Of a stretch of DNA of 64,000 bases, positions 18,952 through 28,419 are shown piece after piece. The stretch spans positions 91,614 to 155,613 of the forward strand of contig NZ_BSYI01000008.1 in assembly GCF_030270585.1 (NCBI RefSeq). Reading direction: 5' to 3'. Positions within the stretch are counted from its first letter, which is position 1. Each line of letters begins with the position of its first letter. The position numbers and the translations under genes were made by a program. Below the pieces are notes generated by a model. It was given only the letters and a program-made list of their open reading frames with translations, made no database searches and was not told where the DNA came from. The stretch is from Paralimibaculum aggregatum (GTDB lineage: Bacteria > Pseudomonadota > Alphaproteobacteria > Rhodobacterales > Rhodobacteraceae).

Positions 18952-19500
18952 CTACTTGATCAGCGGCAGCAGCGCCTTGAAGGCCGGGGTGCCGGCCTGG
19001 CCGAGCCATTCGAAGACCACCATCTCGGTGGTCACGATGCCGGCGCCGGCGGCCTGCAGCCGGTCGAGGCAGGCCTGCTCGCTGGCCAGGGTGCGCGAGG
19101 CGGTGGCGTCGGTCACCACGAAGACCTCGTGGCCCGCCTGCATCAGCTGCGCCGCGGTCTGCATCACGCAGATATGCGCCTCCATGCCGGCGATCACCGC
19201 CTGGCGGCGCCCGGTGGCGGCGAAGGCGGCGGCGAAGGCCGGCTCGTTCATGCTGGAGAAATGCAGCTTCTCGATCACCTGCGCCTTGGCCGCCGCCACC
19301 GCCGGGCCGAGCTCCGGCACCGTGCGCCCGAGGCCCCTGGGATACTGCTCCGTCACCAGCGCCGGCACGCCGAGCTCGGCCGCCGCGGTCAGCAGGATGC
19401 GGGCGTTCTTCACCGTCTCCGCCGGCGCCTGCATGGCCGCCGCGAGGCGCTGCTGGATGTCGATGACGATCAGGCAGGAGGTGTCGGCTTCGATCAGCAT
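18952..19500 (-). CDS. Isochorismatase-like cysteine hydrolase
   Basis: A 182-aa hydrolase of the YcaC/isochorismatase fold. The triad is visible: Asp in VIDIQ (near 14), Lys in VIEKLHFS (near 78) and Cys in AGMEAHICV (near 110), after the cis-peptide GM. Substrate unknown; YcaC-like enzymes usually act on amides. The ATG at 19500 follows AAGGAG. A perfect 12-bp palindrome of the GntR-operator type lies 23 bases upstream, suggesting repressor control. Confidence 0.85.
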   Translation of the reverse strand: MLIEADTSCLIVIDIQQRLAAAMQAPAETVKNARILLTAAAELGVPALVTEQYPRGLGRTVPELGPAVAAAKAQVIEKLHFSSMNEPAFAAAFAATGRRQAVIAGMEAHICVMQTAAQLMQAGHEVFVVTDATASRTLASEQACLDRLQAAGAGIVTTEMVVFEWLGQAGTPAFKALLPLIK

Positions 19501-19522
19501 GGCGCGCGGCTCCTTTTGGACT

Positions 19523-19534
19523 CTGGTATACCAG
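19523..19534. promoter_or_regulatory. CTGGTATACCAG palindrome, GntR-like operator
   Basis: A perfect 12-bp palindrome in the leader of the isochorismatase-like gene, 22 bases from its start codon. It fits the TGGTATACCA form bound by many FadR-subfamily GntR repressors. No GntR gene is visible in the window, so the regulator would be elsewhere. Confidence 0.45.
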
Positions 19535-19566
19535 CAGCGCGGCGCGGTTCCAAGCCCCGTCCCGTG

Positions 19567-20559
19567 TCAGAGATCCAGCCGCCAGAACACCGGCCGCCCG
19601 CCCGCCCGCAGCCGCTTCAGCGCGCCCTCGCGCCGCGCGAGGAGCCGCGGCACCGCGCGCACCGGCCGGAAGCGGAAGCGCTTCGGCAGCCGCGTGTAGA
19701 GCGAGGCCGGCGGCAGCACCCCGCGGATGCGCTTGAGCAGGCGCCCGGTCTCCGGGCGGTGCAGCCAGACCCGCCGCGCCCCGAGCTCGCGCCGCGCGAA
19801 GATCAGCACCGCCAGCATCAGCGCCCGGTCCCAGTCGCGGGCATAGGGCCGCAGCACCGTCCGCTCATAGGCGCGCAGCGCGGCAAGCTCGCGCCCGGCC
19901 GGCGCCACCAGCGCGAGACGGGCGATCCGCGCCGCCACCATGCGGAACCAGTCGGATTGCAGCTCCTCGATCAGCACCTCGTCGCCCCAGGGGTCGAGAT
20001 CGAGCCGTGCCCAGGCCATGGTGATCGGCCCGCTGCGCCGCACCGGGTGGTGCCCGACCTCGAGCAGCTTGCGCAGGCCCGGTGTCACCCGGCGCGCGAA
20101 ATCGGCCTGGTGCGTCTGCGGAAAGTTGAGCTGCAGCACGAGGTTGCCGCCGGGGCGGGAGAGCTGCAGCGCATGCCAGGAGTGGTCGCCGAGATCCGGC
20201 CCCCATTGCGTGAAGCTGATCGAGCAGGCGCGCCATTCGGCCGCGGCGGCGAGGCGCGCGGCATGGGCCGCGGCCGCGGTCGCCGGGGCGGGGGCATCGG
20301 CGGCCAGTGCCGCCTCGGGCTCGGCCAGCGGCGCAAGATCACCGGGCCGCAGACAGCCATCGCCGCAGCCGGCCACGAGGCGGGAGACCAGCGGACGGTC
20401 GAGCAGGGCGGCATGTTCCGAGCGGCGCAGGCTGGCGAGCCGTGCCGGCGCGTCGAGCCGGCGGGCGAGGAGCCAGGGCGATTCGCGGTCCTCGAAATAG
20501 ACGAAGCCTTCGTCGTCGGGCAGGAGGGCGAGCAGTTCGCGGAGGTCGGGGGGATGCAT
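19567..20559 (-). CDS. Conserved-looking protein of unknown function, 330 aa, with an EELQSDW motif
   Basis: Not recognised. Soluble, Arg/Leu-rich, no signal peptide. Residues 1-60 look like a small capping domain (LLPDDEGFVYFEDRE); an Ala-rich linker lies near 88-108. The central part has SISFTQWGPDLGDHSWHALQ and LVLQLNFPQTH, then VLIEELQSDWFR near 195. E(E/W)xQSDW-type motifs occur in large polyvalent phage and plasmid proteins, so a shared fold is possible, but that link is inference from one motif. The codon use looks native. It lies between miaB and the isochorismatase-like gene, splitting miaB from phoH. Confidence 0.7.
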   Translation of the reverse strand: MHPPDLRELLALLPDDEGFVYFEDRESPWLLARRLDAPARLASLRRSEHAALLDRPLVSRLVAGCGDGCLRPGDLAPLAEPEAALAADAPAPATAAAAHAARLAAAAEWRACSISFTQWGPDLGDHSWHALQLSRPGGNLVLQLNFPQTHQADFARRVTPGLRKLLEVGHHPVRRSGPITMAWARLDLDPWGDEVLIEELQSDWFRMVAARIARLALVAPAGRELAALRAYERTVLRPYARDWDRALMLAVLIFARRELGARRVWLHRPETGRLLKRIRGVLPPASLYTRLPKRFRFRPVRAVPRLLARREGALKRLRAGGRPVFWRLDL

Positions 20560-20754
20560 GGCGGCGGTCCGGGGCGGGCAGGGGCGCGCCCTGGCCGCGC
20601 GGCCGGGCGTCAGGTCGGGGCGTCAGGCGGGCGGGCGGCGGGCGGATGCATCGGGGCTCCATGATGGCGGGCGGTCATGCCGACCGGCTGCGCCCCGCAA
20701 TGGCGGGGGCAGGCCGGGTTTCGCATCGGTGCGGGACGGCGGCGGCGGCCGGCC

Positions 20755-22071
20755 TCAGGCGCGGCGGCCGGCCAGCGAGTTGGGCCCGGCGCCGGTGATC
20801 TCGACCTCGAGGATCTGCCCGGTCTCCTCCGCCGCCGCCTCGAGATGCACCGCCTGCAGATAGGGCGAGCGGCCGACCATCTGCCCGGCATGGCGGCCGG
20901 GCTTCTCCACCAGCACCGGCAGGCGGCGGCCGAGCTGCGCCGCGTTGAAGGCCGCCTGCTGCTCGGAGAGCAGCGCCTGCAGCCGGGCCAGCCGGTCGGC
21001 CTTCTCGTCCTCCGGCACCTGCTCGGCGCCGGCCGCCGGGGTGCCGGGGCGCGGCGAATACTTGAAGGAATAGGCCTGCGCATAGCCGGTCTCGCGCACC
21101 AGCGCGAGCGTCTCCCGGAAATCCGCCTCGGTCTCGCCCGGGAAGCCGACGATGAAATCGCCGGAGAGCGCGATGTCGGGCCGGGCCGCGCGGATGCGCT
21201 CGATCAGCCGCAGATAGCCGGCCGCGCTGTGCTTGCGGTTCATCGCCTTCAGCACCCGGTCCGAGCCCGCCTGCACCGGCAGATGCAGATAGGGCATGAG
21301 CTGGCCGATCTCGCGATGCGCGGCGATCAGGTCGTCGTCCATGTCGTTGGGATGCGAAGTGGTGTAGCGGATCCGTGCCAGCCCCTCGATCCCGGCGAAG
21401 GCGCGAATCAGCCGCCCAAGGCCCCATTCCGTGCCGTCCGGCCCGGCGCCGTGGAAGGCGTTGACGTTCTGCCCGAGCAGCGTGATCTCCACCACCCCGC
21501 GGGCGACCAGATCGCGCGCCTCGCGCAGCAGCCGCTCGACCGGGCGGGAGACCTCGGCGCCGCGGGTATAGGGCACCACGCAGAAGGCGCAGAACTTGTC
21601 GCAGCCCTCCTGCACGGTGAGGAAGGCCGCCGGCGCGCGCCGGGTCTTCGGCGCCGCCGGCAGGTGGTCGAACTTGTCCTCCTCGGGGAACTCGGTGTCG
21701 AGCTGGGCGCGGCCGGTGCGGCGCGCCGCCTCCGCCAGCTTCGGCAGCCGGTGATAGGCCTGCGGGCCGACCACCACGTCCACCGCCGGCGCGCGCGCCA
21801 GCATCTCCGCCCCCTCGGCCTGGGCGACGCAGCCGGCCACCGCGATCTGCACGCCGGCGCGGGCCTTCAGCGCCTTCAGCCGGCCGAGCTCGGAATAGAC
21901 CTTCTCCGCCGCCTTCTCGCGGATGTGACAGGTGTTGAGCAGGATGAGATCGGCGTCCTCGGGGGTCTCGGTGGTGGCATAGCCCTCGGCCGCCAACGCC
22001 GACTCCATGCGCTCGCTGTCATAGACGTTCATCTGACAGCCATAGGTCTTTACATAGAGTTTACGTGTCAT
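20755..22071 (-). CDS. miaB: tRNA-2-methylthio-N6-dimethylallyladenosine synthase
   Basis: MiaB is a radical-SAM methylthiotransferase acting on i6A37 of tRNAs. The 438-aa protein has the UPF0004 domain with its three cluster cysteines (YGCQMN, NTCHIRE, AGCVAQ), the radical-SAM CxxxCxxC in GCDKFCAFC (near 155), and a C-terminal TRAM domain (about 375-435). I start at the ATG at 22071 ([12 protein letters not shown]), where family alignments begin; 22110 is an alternative. Reads on the same strand as the phoH operon but separated from it. Confidence 0.96.
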   Translation of the reverse strand: MTRKLYVKTYGCQMNVYDSERMESALAAEGYATTETPEDADLILLNTCHIREKAAEKVYSELGRLKALKARAGVQIAVAGCVAQAEGAEMLARAPAVDVVVGPQAYHRLPKLAEAARRTGRAQLDTEFPEEDKFDHLPAAPKTRRAPAAFLTVQEGCDKFCAFCVVPYTRGAEVSRPVERLLREARDLVARGVVEITLLGQNVNAFHGAGPDGTEWGLGRLIRAFAGIEGLARIRYTTSHPNDMDDDLIAAHREIGQLMPYLHLPVQAGSDRVLKAMNRKHSAAGYLRLIERIRAARPDIALSGDFIVGFPGETEADFRETLALVRETGYAQAYSFKYSPRPGTPAAGAEQVPEDEKADRLARLQALLSEQQAAFNAAQLGRRLPVLVEKPGRHAGQMVGRSPYLQAVHLEAAAEETGQILEVEITGAGPNSLAGRRA

Positions 22072-22201
22072 CGCGCGGGGGGCCTCCCGAAACGCCGAGC
22101 GGCGGGCCACCGGGGCCCGCCTCTCGCAGCTGCTCTTGCTGTTCGTGCTCGTGATACCGCGCCCGTGCCGCCGCCGGCAAGGCGGGCGCGGCCGCCGCGG
22201 C

Positions 22202-22615
22202 TCAGGCCGATTTCGGCTTGCGCCCGAGGCCGATCTTCTTGGCGAGGTCCTTGCGCGTCTTGGAGTAGTTGGGCGCGACCATCGGATAGTCGTGCGGCAG
22301 GCCCCATTTCGCGCGGTATTCCTCCGGCGTCATGCCATAGGCGGTGGAGAGGTGACGCTTGAGCATCTTGAGCTTCTTGCCGTCCTCGAGGCAGATCAGG
22401 AAGTCGTCATTGATCGATTTCTTGATCGGCACGGCGGGTTTCTGCTCGGGCTCCGGCTCCGCCGGGGTGCCGTCCAGCCCCGAGAGGGTGTGGAACACGG
22501 TCTCGATCAGCTGCGGCAGATCGGTGTTCGCGACGGCGTTGTTGGAGACATGCGCCGCGACAATCTGAGATGTCAGCGACAGAAGGGTGCCGTGCTCGTT
22601 GTTCTGTTCGGTCAT
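22202..22615 (-). CDS. mucR: MucR/Ros-family transcriptional regulator
   Basis: A 137-aa prokaryotic zinc-finger regulator of surface polysaccharide, motility and cell-cycle genes in alphaproteobacteria. The finger lies in the segment from about residue 73 to 105: [15 protein letters not shown], then H in the following loop, and [18 protein letters not shown]. The second zinc ligand is Asp instead of Cys (CLED), a variant known in Ros/MucR relatives. ATG at 22615 with GGAG eight bases before it. The AT-rich upstream region, promoter and inverted repeat suggest autoregulation. Confidence 0.93.
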   Translation of the reverse strand: MTEQNNEHGTLLSLTSQIVAAHVSNNAVANTDLPQLIETVFHTLSGLDGTPAEPEPEQKPAVPIKKSINDDFLICLEDGKKLKMLKRHLSTAYGMTPEEYRAKWGLPHDYPMVAPNYSKTRKDLAKKIGLGRKPKSA

Positions 22616-22642
22616 GTCTAGGTCTCCGGATTGCGGCTGTCC

Positions 22643-22695
22643 GGAGCTTTTCGGGGCATTCCCGCCGTGCGGCAGTCCGTCCATCTAAAAGCTCC
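22643..22695 (-). promoter_or_regulatory. Inverted repeat in the mucR leader
   Basis: GGAGCTTTT (22643-22651) and AAAAGCTCC (22687-22695) are perfect 9-bp inverted copies 35 nt apart, with a smaller GCCG/CGGC hairpin between them. They lie inside the predicted transcript leader, 28-80 nt before the start codon, so they could form a folded RNA or a looped protein-binding site. Confidence 0.5.
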
Positions 22696-22729
22696 CAGGT
22701 GTTTCGCGTGTGTTGCCTCGATCACGCTA

Positions 22730-22758
22730 CCTATAAGCTCTCGACACAGTAATTTCAA
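22730..22758 (-). promoter_or_regulatory. Predicted sigma-70 promoter of mucR
   Basis: On the minus strand TTGAAA (22758-22753) and TATAGG (22735-22730) are exactly 17 bp apart in an AT-rich patch. Transcription would begin near 22723, giving a leader of about 108 nt. Confidence 0.6.
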
Positions 22759-22820
22759 ATGCCCCGGGGTAAAAAACTTGGGGATTTTTTGCCGGGAAGC
22801 CGGATTTGTTCGGAGACGGG

Positions 22821-23318
22821 TCAGGACCAGGGGCGCACGGCGCCGGCGAGATGCGCCAGGCCGTCGGGTCGCAGCGCGCGCGCCAGGACCCGCGCCGGGT
22901 TGACCGGCCGCGGGAAATCGAGCGCCTCGGCGGCCGCCCGGGTGAAGCCGAAGCGGCGGTAATAGGGCTCGTCGCCGACCAGGATCACCGCCGGCCAGCC
23001 GGACTCGGCGGCGCGTTCCAGCGTCTCGCCGATCAGCGCCGCGCCGATGCCCTCGCCCTGGCGAATCGGGTGCACCGCGACCGGGCCGAGCAGCAGCGCC
23101 GGATCGCCGGCCGCGCCCACCCGCACCGGCCAGAAGCGGATCGCGCCGACCAGCGCGTCGTAGTCGTCGCGGGCGATCATCGAGAGCCCGGCCACCGGCG
23201 GCACGCCCTGGCGCAGCTGGTAGGAGGAAAGCAGCTCCCGCCCCGGCGCGAAGGCGAGATCGAGCAGCCCCTCGACCTCGGGCAGGTCGGTTTCGGTCTC
23301 GGGCAGGAAACGCAGCAT
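22821..23318 (-). CDS. GNAT-family N-acetyltransferase
   Basis: A 165-aa acetyl-CoA-dependent acetyltransferase of the YhbS type. The acetyl-CoA loop is VHPIRQGEGIGAALI (near 80-94), preceded by the strand LLGPVAV, and followed by VILVGDEPYYRRFGF, a hallmark of this subfamily. Substrate unknown. The ribosome site before the ATG at 23318 is weak. A run of A and T tracts lies between its end and the mucR promoter. Confidence 0.85.
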   Translation of the reverse strand: MLRFLPETETDLPEVEGLLDLAFAPGRELLSSYQLRQGVPPVAGLSMIARDDYDALVGAIRFWPVRVGAAGDPALLLGPVAVHPIRQGEGIGAALIGETLERAAESGWPAVILVGDEPYYRRFGFTRAAAEALDFPRPVNPARVLARALRPDGLAHLAGAVRPWS

Positions 23319-23426
23319 GGGCAGCAACCGGAGGATGGCGAGGGGCGTCGGTTCGGGGCGGGGCGTGGTTTGCAAGCGGCGCGGGCCGCGATAGATGTCG
23401 GGCGGCGTTAACACAGGAGGCGCGCG

Positions 23427-24044
23427 ATGTTCTACCGTCCCGAAGCCGGCCACGGCCTGCCGCATGATCCCTTCAAGGCGCTGGTGGCGCCGCGGCCGAT
23501 CGGCTGGATCTCCACGCGCGACGCCGAGGGGCGGGCCAATCTCGCGCCCTACAGCTTCTTCAATGGCTGCGGCGACAACCCGCCGATGGTGATGTTCGCG
23601 CAGACCGGGCGCAAGAGCCGGGCCGAGCCGGTGAAGGACAGCATCGCCAATATCCGCGCCACCGGGGAGTTCGCCTGCAACATCGTCGGCGCGGCGCTGG
23701 CCGAGGCGATGAACGCGAGCTCCGGCGTGCACCCCGCCGAGACCGACGAGTTCGAGGTGGCCGGGCTGACCGCGGTGCCCTGCGAGGCGATCGCGCCGCC
23801 GCGGGTGGCCGAGGCGCCGGCGGTGCTCGAATGCCGCCTGGTGCGGGTGATCGACGACCTGCCGACCTGGAAGCCCCATGCCGCCAACATCATGGTGATC
23901 GGCGAGGTGGTGGGCGTGCATATCCGCGACGAGGTGCTGGTGGAGGGCCGGGTCGATGTGCTGAGGTTCCGCCCCGTGGCCCGGATGGGCTACATGGACT
24001 ACACCACCGTGGAGGCGGGCTGGGAGATGCTGCGCCCGGGCTGA
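23427..24044 (+). CDS. Flavin reductase-like FMN-binding protein
   Basis: A 205-aa split-barrel flavin-binding protein. The start MFYRPEAGHGLPHDPFKALVAPRPIGWIST matches the family, and the FMN contacts lie in NLAPYSFFNG and the KSIANI-like segment KDSIANI. Likely reduces FMN with NAD(P)H for a partner oxygenase, or acts alone; the partner is unknown. AGGAGG is six bases before the ATG. Followed after 126 bp by mtnP. Confidence 0.85.
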   Translation: MFYRPEAGHGLPHDPFKALVAPRPIGWISTRDAEGRANLAPYSFFNGCGDNPPMVMFAQTGRKSRAEPVKDSIANIRATGEFACNIVGAALAEAMNASSGVHPAETDEFEVAGLTAVPCEAIAPPRVAEAPAVLECRLVRVIDDLPTWKPHAANIMVIGEVVGVHIRDEVLVEGRVDVLRFRPVARMGYMDYTTVEAGWEMLRPG

Positions 24045-24170
24045 ACCGGCGCGGGCCCGCCGCCTCCCCCGCCCGCCCACCCGGAGCCGGCGGGCCCGCG
24101 CGCGCCGGGGGCCCGGCCGGCGGACCGGGCGGCGGACCGGGCGGCGTGCAGCGATGCGAGGGAGCGAGCG

Positions 24171-25079
<909 letters not shown>

Positions 25080-25183
25080 GCGGGCCGCACCGCGCCGCGC
25101 CTCCCTCCCGCCGCGCGGGGATTTGGCGGCGGCGCCAACTCGCGCTAGTCTCTCGCGGTGACCGAAGCCAGCCGGAGGCTCCC

Positions 25184-26011
25184 ATGCGCCGCGTCGCCGT
25201 CCTTCGCCGTCTTGCCGTGGCCCTGCTCGCGCTCGGCGCCGCGCTGCTCGCGCCGGCCGCCCTGGCCAGCCCCTGCCAGAGCTATGTCGAGGGCGTGCCG
25301 GGCATCCGCTATGCCGCGCTCGGGCCGGTCACCCGGCTGGCGGCGGCGGAGCCCGAGGTGACGATCCGCTATGTCGGGCATTCCACCTTCCGCATCGAGA
25401 CGCCGGCCGGGGCCTCGGTGGCGACCGACTATTTCGGCTCCGACGGGCCCGGCGGGCCGCCGCTCGCGGTCACCATGAACCATGCCCACACGACGCATTA
25501 CACCGACTACCCCTCGCCCGAGATCCGCCACGTGCTGCGCGGCTGGAACCCCGAGGGCGGCCCGGCGATCCACGATCTCGAGCTGCGCGACATGCGCATC
25601 CGCAACCTGCCCACCGATATCCGCAGCTGGGGCGAGACCGGGCGCGACGGCAACTCGATCTTCGTGTTCGAGATCGGCAGCCTCTGCATCGCCCATCTCG
25701 GCCATCTGCACCATGCGCTGACCGACAACCACTATGCCGTGCTCGGCCGCATGGACGTGCTGATGGTGCCGGTGGACGGCAGCTTCACCATGGAGGTGGC
25801 GGAGATGGTGGCGATCGCCAAGCGGCTGCGCTCCTCGATCGTGCTGCCGATGCATTTCTTCGGCCGGGCCTCGCTCGAGCGCTTCCTCTCGGCGATGTCG
25901 GAGGAGTTCGCCATCGATCTCTCGGCCCCCGCGGTGCTGCGCGTGGCGGCCGACCGGCTGCCCGCCCGGCCCACCGTGATCGTGATGCAGCCGGATTACG
26001 GCCGGCCCTGA
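25184..26011 (+). CDS. Exported MBL-fold (UlaG-like) hydrolase
   Basis: 275 aa with a signal peptide (about 1-29, cleavage near ALAS). The core begins VTIRYVGHSTFRIETPAG, the start of UlaG-like metallo-beta-lactamase proteins. The metal motif reads NHAHTTHY, so the usual HxHxDH has Thr in place of Asp; later ligand candidates are HLGHLHH and LPMHFFG. I recall this HTTH form as a feature of a periplasmic subfamily, but the metal site may be altered. Substrate unknown. GGAGG precedes the ATG. Confidence 0.75.
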   Translation: MRRVAVLRRLAVALLALGAALLAPAALASPCQSYVEGVPGIRYAALGPVTRLAAAEPEVTIRYVGHSTFRIETPAGASVATDYFGSDGPGGPPLAVTMNHAHTTHYTDYPSPEIRHVLRGWNPEGGPAIHDLELRDMRIRNLPTDIRSWGETGRDGNSIFVFEIGSLCIAHLGHLHHALTDNHYAVLGRMDVLMVPVDGSFTMEVAEMVAIAKRLRSSIVLPMHFFGRASLERFLSAMSEEFAIDLSAPAVLRVAADRLPARPTVIVMQPDYGRP

Positions 26012-26102
26012 GCGCCCCTGACCGGCACGGCGATTGACAGCGGCGCCCGGCCGCGCTCGGCTGGGCGCGCGGCGCAGCGCCGTGCGGAGAGGGGGGGAGC
26101 CC

Positions 26103-27074
26103 ATGTTCACGCTTGCCGAGCTCGAGGCCGCGGCCGGCCTCGTCCATGCCCGGATGCCGCCGACGCCGGCCCATGCCTGGCCGCTGCTGGCCGGGCGCAC
26201 CGGCGCCGAGGTCTGGATCAAGCACGAGAACCACACCCCGACCGGCGCCTTCAAGCTGCGCGGCGGGCTGGTCTATCTCGACGAGCTGGCCCGCGCCGAG
26301 CCCGGCTGCCCGGGGCTGGTGACGGCGACCCGCGGCAATCACGGCCAGTCGATCCCCTTCGCGGCGCGGGCGCACGGGCTGCCGGTGACGGTCTATGTCC
26401 CGGAGGGCAACGCGACCGACAAGAACCGCGCGATGCAGGCCTGGGGCGCGCGGCTCGTGGTGGAGGGGCACGATTTCGAGGCGGCGCGGCTCGCCTCGGT
26501 CGCCCATGCCGAGGCGGCGGGGCTGCATCTCGTGCCGTCCTATCACCCGCTGCTGGTGCGCGGCGTGGCAACCTATGCGCTGGAGCTCTTTCGCGACGTG
26601 CCGGATCTCGACGCGGTCTATGTGCCGATCGGGCTCGGCTCCGGCATCTCCGGGCTGATCCGCACGCGCGACCTGCTGGGGCTGAAGACCGAGATCGTCG
26701 GCGTGGTGGCGGCCGGGGCGGATGCCTATGCCCGCGCCTTCGAGGCCGGCCGGCCGGTCGCCACCGAGCGCGCGGTCAGCTTCGCCGACGGCATGGCCTG
26801 CCGGGTGCCGGTGCCGGAGGCGGTGGCGGTGATCTGCCGCGGCGCGGCGCGGGTGCTGCGGCTCTCCGAGCCGGAGCTCGCGGCGGCGGTGCGCATGCTC
26901 TTCGCCGACACCCACAACGTTGCCGAGGGGGCCGGCGCGGCGGCCTTCGCCGGGCTCTGGCAGGAGCGCGAGCGGATGGCCGGCAAGCGCGTCGCGGCGA
27001 TCCTCTGCGGCGGCAACATCGACGCCGCCTGGTTCGCCGAGATCCTATCGGGCGGCGTGCCGGTGCCCGCCTGA
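26103..27074 (+). CDS. Threonine dehydratase-like PLP enzyme
   Basis: A 323-aa fold-type II PLP enzyme. The PLP lysine is in GAFKLRGG (near 58), the Asn/phosphate region in TRGNHGQS (near 78), and the glycine loop in IGLGSGISG. C-terminal pattern CGGNID matches threonine dehydratases; no regulatory ACT domain is present, so it is of the catabolic or hydroxy-amino acid racemase/dehydratase type. The substrate could be threonine, serine or 3-hydroxyaspartate. GGGGGAG precedes the ATG at 26103. Confidence 0.88.
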   Translation: MFTLAELEAAAGLVHARMPPTPAHAWPLLAGRTGAEVWIKHENHTPTGAFKLRGGLVYLDELARAEPGCPGLVTATRGNHGQSIPFAARAHGLPVTVYVPEGNATDKNRAMQAWGARLVVEGHDFEAARLASVAHAEAAGLHLVPSYHPLLVRGVATYALELFRDVPDLDAVYVPIGLGSGISGLIRTRDLLGLKTEIVGVVAAGADAYARAFEAGRPVATERAVSFADGMACRVPVPEAVAVICRGAARVLRLSEPELAAAVRMLFADTHNVAEGAGAAAFAGLWQERERMAGKRVAAILCGGNIDAAWFAEILSGGVPVPA

Positions 27075-27492
27075 CGCGCCGGCACGCCGGCAGGGCGCGG
27101 CAGCCGCATCCTCGGCCGTGGGTTCGGCGCAACAGGTGCGCCGGGGCTGCCGGCCGGGCTTCCGGATCGCTGTCGTCTACAGGATTTGTTCACCTTTCGG
27201 GCGGTAGGGTCGGGCAAACCCATCGGAGCACCGACATGACCTTGCCGACCGCCCGCCGCCCGTGCCCGCGCCGCCTGCCTGCCGGCCGGAGCCCGCCGCA
27301 TCGCGGCCCGCGCTCCGGGCGCCCCGGGCGGCCCGATCGCCCGGCGACCATCGCCCGCCATGCCGGACCGCGCTCCGCCCCGGTCCGTTTCCGCTAGCCC
27401 GCCCGGCCGATACCGGGCCGCCCGCCAGATCTCCGAGCAGCGTGACCTGCCCGGAGCCTTCCGCCACCGCGGCAGGCACCGGAAAGGACAGG
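27075..27492. other. Intergenic region before the M15 peptidase
   Basis: 418 bp with no recognised RNA or repeat. It contains one short open frame with a good ribosome site (27236-27397, listed separately) and is otherwise GC-rich without clear signals. Confidence 0.4.
27236..27397 (+). CDS. Possible small Arg/Pro-rich protein, 53 aa
   Basis: An ATG at 27236 with GGAG seven bases upstream opens a 53-codon frame ending in TAG. The product is almost all Arg, Pro, Ala and Gly, as expected from non-coding GC-rich DNA, so it may be a leader peptide or nothing. Confidence 0.2.
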   Translation: MTLPTARRPCPRRLPAGRSPPHRGPRSGRPGRPDRPATIARHAGPRSAPVRFR

Positions 27493-28332
27493 ATGAACGC
27501 CGCCGCCACCCGCCTTCTCGAATCCGAGCTTGCCGCCGCGGGCCTGCTTGCCGGCCCGGCCGACGGCCGGCGCGACCGCACCACCGATGCCGCCGCCGGC
27601 GCCTTTCTCGCCGGCGCCCGGGCGATGCTGCCGGCCGGCTGGCAGCGCTGGTCCGGCCGCCGCCGCGCTGTCGCCGCGCTGCAGCTCGTCGCCCGCGGCG
27701 CCGGGCTCGCGCCCGGTCGGATCGACGGGCTCTGGGGCCCGCTGACCGAGGAGGCCGTGGCCGGGCTGGCCGAGCTCCGCGCCACCGGCCGCAGTCCCCG
27801 GCCCTGGCGCGATGCCCTCGCCGCCGCGCCGGCCAACCCCAACGGCTGGCCGCTGCAGACCGAGGCCGCGATGACCGCCGTCTATGGCCCGCCCGGGCAG
27901 CCGGAGGGCCGCACCCCGCCGCTGGTGCCGGTCGAATGCCCCTGGGAGCTGCGCCTCGCCTGGGACCTGCGCCAGACCACCCGGCGCATCCACGCGCATG
28001 CCGGCGTCGCCGAAAGCCTCGCCCGCGTGCTCGCCCGGGTGCGGCAGGACTATCTCGCGCCGGAGCTCCGCCGCCTGCGGCTGGACCGCTATGGCGGCTG
28101 CTACAACCCGCGCCGGATGCGCGGCGGCAGCCGCTGGTCGACCCATGCCTGGGGCATCGCGCTCGACTTCGACCCGGAGCGCAACCGCCTGCGCTGGGGC
28201 CGCGACCGCGCCGCCCTGGCCGGCCCGGCCTATGACGCCTGGTGGGCGGCCTGGGAGGCGGAGGGCTGGGTCGGCCTCGGCCGCGCGCGCAATTTCGACT
28301 GGATGCATGTGCAGGCCGCCCGCCTGCCCTGA
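27493..28332 (+). CDS. M15-family peptidoglycan peptidase, endolysin-like
   Basis: 279 aa. Residues about 30-100 look like a peptidoglycan-binding-type helical module (GRIDGLWGPLTEEAV). The C-terminal part is an M15 zinc D-Ala-D-Ala or L-Ala-D-Glu peptidase: GGCYNPRRMRGG, then WSTHAWGIALDFDP (His and Asp ligands) and FDWMHVQA (third ligand). This arrangement is seen in phage and gene-transfer-agent lysins, but there are no phage genes nearby and no signal peptide. AAAGGA precedes the ATG at 27493. Confidence 0.82.
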   Translation: MNAAATRLLESELAAAGLLAGPADGRRDRTTDAAAGAFLAGARAMLPAGWQRWSGRRRAVAALQLVARGAGLAPGRIDGLWGPLTEEAVAGLAELRATGRSPRPWRDALAAAPANPNGWPLQTEAAMTAVYGPPGQPEGRTPPLVPVECPWELRLAWDLRQTTRRIHAHAGVAESLARVLARVRQDYLAPELRRLRLDRYGGCYNPRRMRGGSRWSTHAWGIALDFDPERNRLRWGRDRAALAGPAYDAWWAAWEAEGWVGLGRARNFDWMHVQAARLP

Positions 28333-28419
28333 GCCGCGCCGCGCCGCGCTTGCCATCCCCGGCCGCGGGGTTAGGATCGCGCCGCCCGGCATCGGCCGGG
28401 CCGCGCCCGAGGAGAGCCC

